Part shown: piece by piece, positions 8,947-17,284 of the stretch
Layout: each line of letters begins with the position of its first letter
How positions within the stretch are numbered: the stretch's first letter is position 1
Assembly (NCBI RefSeq): GCF_013409205.1
Contig: NZ_JACCAE010000001.1
Coordinates: forward strand, 2,170,001 to 2,234,000
Direction: 5' to 3'
Length of the DNA: 64,000 bases
Source: Janibacter cremeus
GTDB taxonomy: Bacteria; Actinomycetota; Actinomycetes; Actinomycetales; Dermatophilaceae
The notes under the pieces: generated by a model
The model's input: the letters and a program-made list of their open reading frames with translations, nothing else
Database searches by the model: none
Told to the model about the DNA's origin: nothing
Position numbers and translations under genes: made by a program

Positions 8947-10268
8947 CGCTTCCGGACTGGCTCTGGTTGTACCCGGGGCTGCCGTTGGGCATCCAGCTGG
9001 TCTACCTGTTTGCGCTGGTTCTCATCATCGCAACCGTCGGTGACACGGTGATGCTGGCCGTGGTGGCTGGGCGTGAGCGCCGCCGGGAACTGCCTGAGGT
9101 GCCAGAGAGCGACTACCTATGGGTCTTCCTGGTGCCGGCACTCAATGAGCAGGTCACCATTGCCGACAGCGTTGCGCGACTGGACGAAGCGCGGGCCACG
9201 CACAAGGTAATTCTTGTCATCGACGACGGCTCTGATGACGCGACCCCGGAGATCCTGGCGGATCTGACCAGCGACGGCCTGACCGTGCTGCGACGTGACT
9301 TGCCGGACGCCCGTCGGGGGAAGGCCGCGGCGCTCAATGCCGCGTGGAGACGAGTGCACCAACTCCTCAGCGAACCGGCCTATCATCAGTGGCGGCCACA
9401 CGAGGTCCTCGTGGTCGTGGTTGACGCCGACGGTCGCCTTTCCCCGGACGCACCGCAGTGCCTGGCTCGGCATTTCGGCGACCCACATATGGGTGGTGTC
9501 CAGTCCCTAGTGCGCATATACAACCGGCGCGGGTGGTTGACGTGGGCACAGGATGTTGAGTTCGCTGTATTCGGCCGGTTGTATCAGTCCGGACGATCGT
9601 GGTGGGGCACAGCCAACATGGGGGGTAACGGTCAAGCGAACCGTCTGGCCGCGCTGGACACGGTCGTCGAGGGGGACGGTCCATGGCGGCACCGGCTCAC
9701 CGAGGACCAAGATGTCGGTGTCCGGTTGCTTGGGAGCGGGTGGAAGGGTGCTCAGGATCTGGAGGCGACGGTCTCGCAGCAGGGATTGTCGTCCTTGCGT
9801 CGTCTCTACCGGCAGCGGACCCGCTGGTCGCAAGGGGCATGGGAGTCAATCTCGCTGCTTCGCGGTCTGCAACAGGTGGATTGCCGAAGGCTGGCCCGGG
9901 TCGACATCTGGTTCTACCTCATGACACCTGTGGTTCAGATGGTCGTGGGCATGGGCTTTGCCGCCGCTGTGCTTCTGGCGGTAATCAGCGATCTCCCGCT
10001 GTGGGGGACCTCGTGGCAGATCGCCGTGTTCTTCCTCTCACTGTCCTTCTTGTCCGGCGTCATCGGCCTCCTGGGCAGAGCCCGAGGCCTTGCGGCGAAG
10101 CTGCTCGCTGTCGTCCTGCTCGTGCCCTACACCATTTACTCGTGGCTGATCTTCCCGGTCGTGGTCCGTGCACTCATCCGGACGCTTATGGGTCGATCGA
10201 GTTGGGCAAAGACCGCACGTGAGCCGTTGGAGGCCGGCCTGCACGCTGAGGTCGAGCCCGACCCGTGA
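8943..10268 (+). CDS. Membrane-bound GT2 glycosyltransferase (processive synthase-like)
   Basis: 441 aa from a GTG inside the end of wecB. One hydrophobic segment lies at about 15-42. The GT2 domain has FLVPALNEQ, VIDDGSDD, the DADG metal site (near residue 160), the TEDQDVG acceptor/catalytic segment (near 250) and RQRTRW (the QxxRW-type motif, near 285). Three or four C-terminal membrane segments follow (about 320-420). This order matches the hyaluronan/chitin/PNAG synthase group, which polymerises and exports in one step. Coupling with WecB suggests a UDP-ManNAc or UDP-GlcNAc substrate. No export or modification genes are adjacent, so the polymer is unproven. Confidence 0.88.
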   Translation: MTLPDWLWLYPGLPLGIQLVYLFALVLIIATVGDTVMLAVVAGRERRRELPEVPESDYLWVFLVPALNEQVTIADSVARLDEARATHKVILVIDDGSDDATPEILADLTSDGLTVLRRDLPDARRGKAAALNAAWRRVHQLLSEPAYHQWRPHEVLVVVVDADGRLSPDAPQCLARHFGDPHMGGVQSLVRIYNRRGWLTWAQDVEFAVFGRLYQSGRSWWGTANMGGNGQANRLAALDTVVEGDGPWRHRLTEDQDVGVRLLGSGWKGAQDLEATVSQQGLSSLRRLYRQRTRWSQGAWESISLLRGLQQVDCRRLARVDIWFYLMTPVVQMVVGMGFAAAVLLAVISDLPLWGTSWQIAVFFLSLSFLSGVIGLLGRARGLAAKLLAVVLLVPYTIYSWLIFPVVVRALIRTLMGRSSWAKTAREPLEAGLHAEVEPDP

Positions 10269-10300
10269 GACCCATCTGCTCCACTGGTGGGCTCACGACA

Positions 10301-10346
10301 CGACGAAAGCGGCCCCGGTCCTGATGGACCGGGGCCGCTTTCGTCG
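10301..10346. terminator. Strong bidirectional hairpin between convergent GT2 and pckG
   Basis: A perfect 21-bp inverted repeat (10301-10321 with 10326-10346) has a TGAT loop. It lies 32 bp after the GT2 stop and 9 bp before the pckG stop, so it can terminate both convergent genes. Confidence 0.85.
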
Positions 10347-10355
10347 AACGACAGG

Positions 10356-12194
10356 TCAGCTCTGCTCGTCGAGGGCCTTCGTCACTCGGCGGTGCGCCTC
10401 CCAGATCTCCTCCGGCAACCGGTCGAACTGGTTCAGGTGCTCCTCACGGAAGCCCATCTCCTGCTGCCAGCGCGGCACGTCGATGGACAGGATCCGGTCG
10501 AGGTCGGCCTGCGGCAGGTCGAGGCCCTCGAGGTCCAGCTCGTCCTCGGTCGGGATGATGCCGACGGCCGTCTTGCGGCCGGTGACCTCCCCGTCCTTCA
10601 GGCGCATCAGCCACAGGAGCGGGCGCAGGTTCTCACGGAAACCCGGCCACACGTAGTGCCCGTCCTCCGGGTCCTTCTGGAACCAGTTGACGTGCGCGAA
10701 GAGCGGCTTGTCCTTCACCTGGGCCAGCAGGTCCAGGTAGTGGCGCGCGTAGTCACCCTCGCCGTAGGCCATGAACGGCCGGTTGGACATCGGGTCGTAG
10801 CGCAGCTGACCCTCGACGCCCTCGGCGGCGAAGGTCGCCTCGGCGCCCAGGGTCAGGCCGTCGTAGACGCCCTCGGCGACGTCGTGGATCGCACGGATCA
10901 GCGGCTCGCGGTCGCGGGTGCGACCACCGAAGATGATCGCGTCGATCGGCACGCCGGCTGCCTCGTCGAAGTCCTCGGCGGCGTTCGGGACGTTGGCCAG
11001 GGTCGTGGTGAAGCGGCTGTTCGGGTGCGCCCAGGGAGAGGTGTCGCCCGGCTCGCGGTCGGCGATCGGCTCGCCCTTCCAGTCCAGCCACCCGTCCAGG
11101 TCGGCCGGCGGCTCGGGCGTGCGGCCCTCCCACCAGACGTCCTCGAGCTTCGGGTTGTAGGCGACGTTGGTGAAGATGACCTTCGTGCCCGGGTCCATGG
11201 AGTGCAGAGCGGTCGGGTTGGTCTTCTCGTTGGTATCCTTCGCGACGCCGAAGACCCCGAACTCCGGGTTCATGCCCATGAGCTTGCCGGTGGACTCGTC
11301 GACCCAGAGCCATGCGATGTCGTCACCGTAGAAGTCGACTTGGTAGCGGTCGCCCATGGCATCCGGCGGCAGCATCATCGCGAGGTTCGTCTTGCCCGAG
11401 GCGCTCGGGAAGCCACCGGTGATGTGGTACCGCTTGCCGGTCTCCTTGTCGGTGATGCCGATGAGCATGTACTGCTCGGCGAGGAACTTCTTGGTGTCCC
11501 AGCCGTCGTAGGCGCCCTGGCGCAGGCCGTGGGCGATCTTGCCGAGCAGTGCGTTGCCGCCGTAGGAGGAGCCGAAGTGCAGGATCATCCGCTCGTCGGC
11601 GACGGTGACGAAGTAGCGCTTGTCGTCGGGGGTGCCCTGACCGAGGTTCTCCAAGTCGCCGGTGACGTGCACGGCGCGCACGAAGTTGCCCTGCTGCGGC
11701 AGGTCATTGACGTGCTCCACGCCCACCCGGGACATACGCATCATGTGCAGCACGACCGGGCGGCTGTCGGTCAGCTCGACACCTGCGGCCCACTGGGACA
11801 GCTCGTTCTTCCTGGGGGACATCAGGTACGGCAGGACGTACATCGTCTTGCCCTTGGACTGACCGCGCATGAGCTCGGTCAGCTTCTCCTTCATCTCGGA
11901 GGCCGGACGCCAGTTGTTGTAGACGCCCTTGTCCTTCTCGTCGTTGGTCGCGACGATGGTGCGCTCCTCCGAGCGAGCCGTGTCCTTGGAGTAGGAGCGG
12001 GAGTAGTAGCGACCCTCACCGGCGGGCTGGAACTCGCCGGACTCGAGGCACTCCTGGATGAGGCGGTCGTCGTCCTCGGCGCCGATCACCTCGATCCGGT
12101 CCGGCTGGGTGATCTGCGCCCAGTGCTTCACGTACTCGCGGACCGCCTCGTTAGTGAGGCCTGACGCATCCAGCGCGGCGTCGACGTCGACCAT
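10356..12194 (-). CDS. pckG: Phosphoenolpyruvate carboxykinase (GTP)
   Basis: 612 aa from the ATG at 12194 (MVDVDAALD), a normal length for GTP-PEPCK; the frame stays open a further 44 codons upstream but those residues look untranslated, and GAGAGG precedes the chosen start. It catalyses oxaloacetate + GTP to PEP + GDP + CO2, feeding gluconeogenesis. The P-loop reads FPSASGKTNLAMM (about 262-274). In characterised GTP-PEPCKs the residue before GKT is a reactive Cys (FPSACGKT); here it is Ser266, encoded by an unambiguous Ser codon. The metal/OAA region FYGDDIAW and the GRTRDREPL segment are present. It is divergent from the acyl-CoA dehydrogenase genes, fitting joint control of fatty-acid use and gluconeogenesis. 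Confidence 0.96.
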   Translation of the reverse strand: MVDVDAALDASGLTNEAVREYVKHWAQITQPDRIEVIGAEDDDRLIQECLESGEFQPAGEGRYYSRSYSKDTARSEERTIVATNDEKDKGVYNNWRPASEMKEKLTELMRGQSKGKTMYVLPYLMSPRKNELSQWAAGVELTDSRPVVLHMMRMSRVGVEHVNDLPQQGNFVRAVHVTGDLENLGQGTPDDKRYFVTVADERMILHFGSSYGGNALLGKIAHGLRQGAYDGWDTKKFLAEQYMLIGITDKETGKRYHITGGFPSASGKTNLAMMLPPDAMGDRYQVDFYGDDIAWLWVDESTGKLMGMNPEFGVFGVAKDTNEKTNPTALHSMDPGTKVIFTNVAYNPKLEDVWWEGRTPEPPADLDGWLDWKGEPIADREPGDTSPWAHPNSRFTTTLANVPNAAEDFDEAAGVPIDAIIFGGRTRDREPLIRAIHDVAEGVYDGLTLGAEATFAAEGVEGQLRYDPMSNRPFMAYGEGDYARHYLDLLAQVKDKPLFAHVNWFQKDPEDGHYVWPGFRENLRPLLWLMRLKDGEVTGRKTAVGIIPTEDELDLEGLDLPQADLDRILSIDVPRWQQEMGFREEHLNQFDRLPEEIWEAHRRVTKALDEQS

Positions 12195-12311
12195 GCTCTG
12201 TATCCCTCTCACGTGCTCTGGTGTCGGGTGCTCCCACTCGGACTCCCGTTGCGGGCAGGTTACCGCCAGTAGAAGGGGTGGTGTCGGGTGCGACGTGCCT
12301 GCTGTGCCTGA

Positions 12312-12437
12312 GATCACCCGCGGCATTGGATTGAGCGGTGATGATCCGCTGTGCCGCGGATCACCCGGGATCGTAGTGACTCACCGGTTTACCGGTACTC
12401 GCTGTAGCAGGTACTGTCTGTACCGAACACTTTCGGT
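12312..12437. promoter_or_regulatory. Divergent pckG/acyl-CoA dehydrogenase control region with short repeats
   Basis: The 268 bp between the two start codons hold several short symmetrical elements. GATCACCCG occurs at 12312-12320 and again at 12359-12367. A perfect 6-bp inverted repeat ACCGAA-CACT-TTCGGT lies at 12422-12437, only 26 bp before the dehydrogenase start. Repeated ACCGGT/GGTACT elements lie between about 12382 and 12413. These look like regulator sites for the divergent genes, but no known consensus was matched. Confidence 0.35.
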
Positions 12438-12462
12438 TTGCCGCACACGAAGGGGTAGTCCC

Positions 12463-13788
12463 ATGGCTTCCAGTGAAACGATGACCCTGGCCGACAAGGG
12501 CCAGCGCATCGGCCTGCGCCTCATCGCCAAGGCCGGGGGGCTGCCCGGTCTGAAGGACAAGGACGTACGCGCCCGGGTCGAGAAGTACCTGTACAAGGGC
12601 GCCGTGACCGGCTTCAAGGCCCAGACCGCCGCCGGCCGCAGCTTCGCCAGGAAGAAGGCCTCCGGCGACCCGGCCCGACCGGCCCCGACGAAGCCCAAGA
12701 AGACCTTCGACCTCACGCCCACCGAGGACCAGCAGATGATCCAGGGCGTGGCGCGCGAGCTCGCCGAGGAGGTCATCCGCCCCGCCGCGGCGACGGCCGA
12801 TGGCGAGCGCACCGTGCCGGACGAGGTCCGTGCGGCCGCCGCCGACATGGGCCTGCACCTGATCGGTGTGCCGGCCGAGCTGGACGGCATCGCCGAGGAG
12901 CGCTCCGCCGTCACCGGCGCCCTCGTCCTGGAGGAGCTGGCCCGCGGCGACATGGGCATCGCCACCGCGATCATGGCCCGCTCGGCCGTTGCCACCGCGC
13001 TCGCGAGCTACGGCAGCGCGGAGCAGCAGGCCACGTACCTGGCCGAGTTCACCGGCGAGAACCCACCGGTCGCCGCCCTGGCGTTGCAGGAGTCGCAGGT
13101 GCTCTTCGACCCCTTCGCCCTGCGGACCACGGGCCGACGCGAGGGTGGCGAGATCGTCCTCGACGGCGTCAAGGCACTCGTGCCCGGCGCCCAGGAGGCC
13201 GAGCTCTTCATCGTCTCCGCCGAGGTCGACGGTGAGTCCCGTCTGGTCATCGTCACGGCGGGCCTCGAGGGCCTGCAGACCGAGGACGACCCCGCCATGG
13301 GCGTGCGCGCCTCCCGGACCGCGCGTCTGCACCTCGAGGGTGTGCGCGTGCAGGAGGACGACCTGCTCGGCGCCGCTGACGACCACCGCGACGCCGTCCG
13401 TCGCGCCCGCTTGGCCTGGGCCGCGGCCGCTGTCGGCACCTCGCAGGCCGTTCTCGACCAGGTCAGCGAGTACGTCAAGGAGCGCAAGGCCTTCGGCGAG
13501 CCGATCGGCTACCGCCAGGCCGTCGCCTTCACCATCTCCGACATCGCCATCGAGCTCGCCGGGTTGCGCCTGGTGGTGTGGAAGGCCGCATCCCTCCTCG
13601 ACCGCGGTGAGGACGCCAGCGCCGAGATCGCCCAGGCTCGCAGCCTCGCCTCGCGGCACGCCATGTGGATCGGCTCGAGCGGCGTCCAGTTGCTCGGCGG
13701 CCACGGTTTCGTCAAGGAGTTCGACAACGAGCGCTGGTACCGCGATCTGCGGGGCGCCGGAGTCCTCGAGGGCATGCTGCTCGTCTGA
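12463..13788 (+). CDS. Acyl-CoA dehydrogenase, FadE24-like
   Basis: 441 aa from the ATG at 12463 (MASSETMT), with GAAGGGG upstream. After an N-terminal extension of about 80 residues, the FDLTPTEDQQMIQ segment starts an acyl-CoA dehydrogenase fold. The middle domain has the ALQESQVLFDPF loop and the C-terminal flavin domain ends in WYRDLRGAGVLEG, whose Glu is the probable catalytic base. The extension, the LTPTxxQQMIQ segment and the WYRDLR-LEG ending resemble mycobacterial FadE24, which is likewise encoded next to FadE23. It should oxidise an acyl-CoA to the enoyl-CoA with FAD; the chain type is unknown. The next gene, 92 bp on, is a FadE23-like partner, and the two may form a hetero-oligomer. 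Confidence 0.9.
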   Translation: MASSETMTLADKGQRIGLRLIAKAGGLPGLKDKDVRARVEKYLYKGAVTGFKAQTAAGRSFARKKASGDPARPAPTKPKKTFDLTPTEDQQMIQGVARELAEEVIRPAAATADGERTVPDEVRAAAADMGLHLIGVPAELDGIAEERSAVTGALVLEELARGDMGIATAIMARSAVATALASYGSAEQQATYLAEFTGENPPVAALALQESQVLFDPFALRTTGRREGGEIVLDGVKALVPGAQEAELFIVSAEVDGESRLVIVTAGLEGLQTEDDPAMGVRASRTARLHLEGVRVQEDDLLGAADDHRDAVRRARLAWAAAAVGTSQAVLDQVSEYVKERKAFGEPIGYRQAVAFTISDIAIELAGLRLVVWKAASLLDRGEDASAEIAQARSLASRHAMWIGSSGVQLLGGHGFVKEFDNERWYRDLRGAGVLEGMLLV

Positions 13789-13880
13789 TCGGCACCCACC
13801 CACTCACTCTTCCCGGTGGCCGAGGTGCAGAGCGTCCACGGCCGAGCCCGGAGCCACCGACTTACACGAAGGACACGACA

Positions 13881-15191
13881 ATGATCGATCTCGAGGTTCC
13901 GAAGAAGTTCCGTCCGCTCATCTCCCAGGCCCGCGGTATGGCCGAGGAGGTCTTCTGGCCCATCTCGCGCAAGTACGACCGTGCCGAGCACGAGTACCCC
14001 GCCGAGCTCGACCTCGTCTCGGCCGTCATCGACGGCATGGCCGACGGCGGCGCCGGCCAGGGGGCGGGGGCCGCCAACACCACCCGCGCCAAGGACGACG
14101 GTGCACAGGAGGGCGACGTCGCGGCCGTCGGCTCCGGTCGTAGGAGCGCGAAGGGGGAGAAGGAGAACAAGAACGGCTCCAACCTCTCCTCGGTGCTCTC
14201 GATCCTGGAGACCTGCCGCGGTGACGTGGGCCTGACCCTGTCGATCCCGCGCCAGGGCCTGGGCAACGCGGCCATCGCCGCCGTCGCCAGCGACGAGCAG
14301 AAGGAGCGCTACGCCGGCAAGTGGGCCGCGATGGCGATCACCGAGCCCGACACCGGGTCCGACTCCGGCGCCATCCGCACCACCGCCACCAAGGACGGCG
14401 ACCACTACGTCCTCAACGGCGAGAAGATCTTCGTCACCTCCGGCGAGCGCGCCGAGCTGGTCGTCGTGTGGGCGACCCTCGACCGCAGCCTGGGCAAGCA
14501 GGCCATCAAGTCCTTCGTCGTGCGCCGTGACAACCCCGGCCTGCAGCTGGTGCGTCTGGAGCACAAGCTCGGCATCCGCGCCTCCGACACGGCGGCCTTC
14601 GTGCTCGACGACTGCCGCGTGCCCGCCGAGGACCTCCTGGGTGACCCGGAGATCCGGATCTGGGCCCACGGAACCGGTGGCGACGGAGGAGCCAGCGGGT
14701 CTGGGGCGGGTGGCTTCGGTGGTGCCATGCAGACCTTCGACAACACCCGTCCGCTCGTCGCGTCGATGGCCCTGGGCCTCACCCGCGCGTCGCTCGACAG
14801 GACGACGGCGCTGTTGGCCGACGCCGGTGTCGTCGTCGACTGGGACCGTCCCGCGCACGTCCAGTCCGCCGCGGCCGCCCGGCTGATCGCGATGGAAGCG
14901 GACTACCAGAACGCCTACCTCCTGACACTGAGGGCCGCCTGGATGGCCGACAATGGCAAGCCGAACTCGATGGAGGCCTCGATGGCCAAGGCCAAGGCGG
15001 GGCGCACCTGCGTCGACGTCTCCCTCGCCTGCGTCGAGCTGGCCGGAGCCACCGGCTACGCCGAGACCGAGCTGCTGGAGAAGTGGGCGCGCGACTCCAA
15101 GATCCTCGACATCTTCGAGGGCACGCAGCAGATCCAGTTGCTCGTCATCGCACGTCGTGTCCTCGGGTACTCCAGCAAGGAACTGAAGTAG
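13881..15191 (+). CDS. Acyl-CoA dehydrogenase, FadE23-like, with Gly-rich insertions
   Basis: 436 aa. The segments AMAITEPDTGSDSGA, YVLNGEKIFVTSGERA and ILDIFEGTQQIQ (catalytic Glu in FEGT) define an acyl-CoA dehydrogenase. Order and sequence resemble mycobacterial FadE23, the partner of FadE24. Two low-complexity insertions stand out: about 40 residues rich in Gly, Ala and charged residues at about 54-93, and a Gly-rich run (GTGGDGGASGSGAGGFGG) at about 263-280. Both fall where a surface loop is expected, so activity may survive. The gene follows the FadE24-like gene on the same strand, and a shared transcript is likely. Confidence 0.9.
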   Translation: MIDLEVPKKFRPLISQARGMAEEVFWPISRKYDRAEHEYPAELDLVSAVIDGMADGGAGQGAGAANTTRAKDDGAQEGDVAAVGSGRRSAKGEKENKNGSNLSSVLSILETCRGDVGLTLSIPRQGLGNAAIAAVASDEQKERYAGKWAAMAITEPDTGSDSGAIRTTATKDGDHYVLNGEKIFVTSGERAELVVVWATLDRSLGKQAIKSFVVRRDNPGLQLVRLEHKLGIRASDTAAFVLDDCRVPAEDLLGDPEIRIWAHGTGGDGGASGSGAGGFGGAMQTFDNTRPLVASMALGLTRASLDRTTALLADAGVVVDWDRPAHVQSAAAARLIAMEADYQNAYLLTLRAAWMADNGKPNSMEASMAKAKAGRTCVDVSLACVELAGATGYAETELLEKWARDSKILDIFEGTQQIQLLVIARRVLGYSSKELK

Positions 15192-15319
15192 GACGCTCGG
15201 GGGCGCACACTCGCTGAGTGGCTCGTCCGCCGTTCGACGCGCATTCCCGGTCGATCGAGGTCATACTCGTCGAGTCGGTGATGGCAACGGAGCCATCCCC
15301 GAGACTGGGAGGAATGTGC

Positions 15320-17110
15320 ATGCGACACCAACGTATGGTCTCGGTCCTGGGCGCGCTGTCGCTCGGACTGACCGGAATAGCGGCGACCACCAGCGCCACC
15401 GCAGCACCAACTGACAGCACCGGCTCGACCGCCTCATCCGCGTCCAACGGTCCGGAGCACTATGTGGTGCTCGCGGAGCGGGGCGGGAGCGCGGCCGACC
15501 TTGCCGAGCAGCTCGAGGCGAAGGGGGCGACCGTCACCTCTGTCAACGATCAAGTCGGCATGGTGATCGTGACCTCGACGGACGCCAACTTCGCCAAGAA
15601 GGCCCGGTCGATGAAGAACGTCTTCGGGGCCGCGTCGGAGGGTGTCGTGGGACGCTCGCCACGGGACCACAAGAAGGACGCGGTCGAGCGCCCGAATCGG
15701 GGACCGGGCTTCGGCGAAGGCAACGGCAAGAGCCCCGGCAACGGCACGGGCCATGGGCACCACAAGGGTCACCGGGCCGGTAAGTTCGCCCCCGATCCGT
15801 TGGACGACAAGCTGTGGGGCATGGACATGATCAACGCGCCAGAGGCGCAGAGGATCGACTCCGGTGACCGGCGGGTCAAGGTCGGCATCATGGACACCGG
15901 TGTGGACGCCAGCCACCCGGACATCGGGGAGAACTTCGACCACAAGCTCTCGCGCAACTTCGTCACGGACATCCCGGCGATCGACGGGCCGTGCGAGTAC
16001 GAAGGCTGTGTCGACCCCGCGGACGTCGACAACGGCGGCCACGGCACCCACGTAGCCGGCACGGTCGCCGCCGTGAAGAACGGGATGGGTGTCTCCGGCG
16101 TAGCGCCGGGCGTGGGCATCGTCAACGTGCGCGCGGGCCAGGACGCCGGGTACTTCTTCGTCGGCCCGGTCGTCAACGCTCTCACCTACTCTGCTGATGC
16201 CGGCCTCGACGTGGTCAACATGAGCTTCTACGTCGACCCGTGGGCCTACTACTGCCACGGCGGCGCACCCGAGGACAGCCCGGAGGAGGCAGCCGAGCAG
16301 GACATGATCATCGAGTCGGTCTCGCGAGCCCTCAGCTACGCACACGACAAGGACGTCACGCTCGTGGGCGCCCTCGGCAACGCGGCCAACGACCTGGGTC
16401 AGCCGCTGACCGACACCTCGAGCCCGAACTACCCGGAGGGCAACGAGCACGAGCGCACCATCGACCCGGCCAACTGCCTCGACCTGCCGACGCAGCACGA
16501 GGACGTCATCGGCGTCTCCGCGGTCGGTCCGTCGGAGCGCAAGGCCTACTACTCGAACTACACGACGGACATCGACTCCGACCAGATCGAGGTGGCTGCC
16601 CCCGGCGGCGACGCCTACGACTGGCCGAACGCCACGGGCCCGAACCAGGAGAGCATGATCCTCTCCTCGGTCCCGGAGAACGTCGTCAAGGCCGAGGGCA
16701 CGGTCGACGAGGACGGCAACATCACGGAGGCCGGCGAGGGCTCGGTCTTCAAGGACTGCCTGAAGCGCTCACGTCGGGGCAGTCACCGTGGCGAGTTGTG
16801 CGGGTACTACGAGTACTACCAGGGGACGTCGATGGCCGCCCCGCACGCGACGGGTGTCGCGGCGCTCATCGTCTCCCGCTACGGCAAGATGCACGGCAGG
16901 GCCGGCTACGGTCTCGACCCGGACCGGACGGAGAGCATCCTGAGGAGCTCCGCCCAGAACACGTCGTGTCCTGAGCCGCGCCTGTTCGACTACCCGGCTC
17001 CGATTCCGGACTCGTACAACGCGCAGTGCACCGGTGACGCGGACTTCAACGGCTTCTACGGCGACGGCATCATCGATGCCGCCGCCGCGATCGCCCCGAG
17101 GAGACGCTGA
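15320..17110 (+). CDS. Secreted S8 (subtilisin-like) serine protease
   Basis: 596 aa from the ATG at 15320, chosen because GGGAGG lies 7 bp upstream; another in-frame ATG is at 15314. Residues 1-29 are a Sec signal peptide ending near ATAA. A short inhibitor-like propeptide (about 47-102) and a Gly/His/Lys-rich linker (about 125-155) precede the catalytic domain. The triad is Asp192 (MDTG), His241 (GGHGTHVAG) and Ser504 (QGTSMAAP), with oxyanion Asn354 (LGNAAND). Several Cys residues suggest disulfides outside the cell. No membrane anchor or sorting motif is seen at the C-terminus, so the enzyme is probably released. Confidence 0.93.
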   Translation: MRHQRMVSVLGALSLGLTGIAATTSATAAPTDSTGSTASSASNGPEHYVVLAERGGSAADLAEQLEAKGATVTSVNDQVGMVIVTSTDANFAKKARSMKNVFGAASEGVVGRSPRDHKKDAVERPNRGPGFGEGNGKSPGNGTGHGHHKGHRAGKFAPDPLDDKLWGMDMINAPEAQRIDSGDRRVKVGIMDTGVDASHPDIGENFDHKLSRNFVTDIPAIDGPCEYEGCVDPADVDNGGHGTHVAGTVAAVKNGMGVSGVAPGVGIVNVRAGQDAGYFFVGPVVNALTYSADAGLDVVNMSFYVDPWAYYCHGGAPEDSPEEAAEQDMIIESVSRALSYAHDKDVTLVGALGNAANDLGQPLTDTSSPNYPEGNEHERTIDPANCLDLPTQHEDVIGVSAVGPSERKAYYSNYTTDIDSDQIEVAAPGGDAYDWPNATGPNQESMILSSVPENVVKAEGTVDEDGNITEAGEGSVFKDCLKRSRRGSHRGELCGYYEYYQGTSMAAPHATGVAALIVSRYGKMHGRAGYGLDPDRTESILRSSAQNTSCPEPRLFDYPAPIPDSYNAQCTGDADFNGFYGDGIIDAAAAIAPRRR

Positions 17111-17130
17111 CCGGGAGCCCACCGCGGAGT

Positions 17131-17171
17131 GGAGGTATACGCCCCGAGGATTCGTCTGCGCGTATGCCTCC
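17131..17171 (+). terminator. First of two tandem hairpins after the protease gene
   Basis: A 12-bp stem (17131-17142 with 17160-17171, one G-T pair) has a 17-nt loop, 20 bp after the protease stop. It is weaker than the hairpin that follows. Confidence 0.4.
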
Positions 17172-17179
17172 ACCCGAGG

Positions 17180-17225
17180 CGGCGAAGGGAGCCGGTCACC
17201 GCACGGTGACCGGCTCCCTTCGCCG
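17180..17225. terminator. Strong bidirectional hairpin
   Basis: A perfect 21-bp inverted repeat (17180-17200 with 17205-17225) has a GCAC loop. It lies between the protease gene and the convergent BtuF-like gene and could terminate both. Confidence 0.85.
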
Positions 17226-17284
17226 TCGCTCGGTGGTTGAGGCGCGGAAGCCGTCCGCGGCTGACGCCTCGAAACCACGGGCCG

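Noticed and set aside
10287..12164. Plus-strand open frame opposite pckG
   Set aside because: It is a shadow of the conserved PEPCK reading frame; no domain and no ribosome site.
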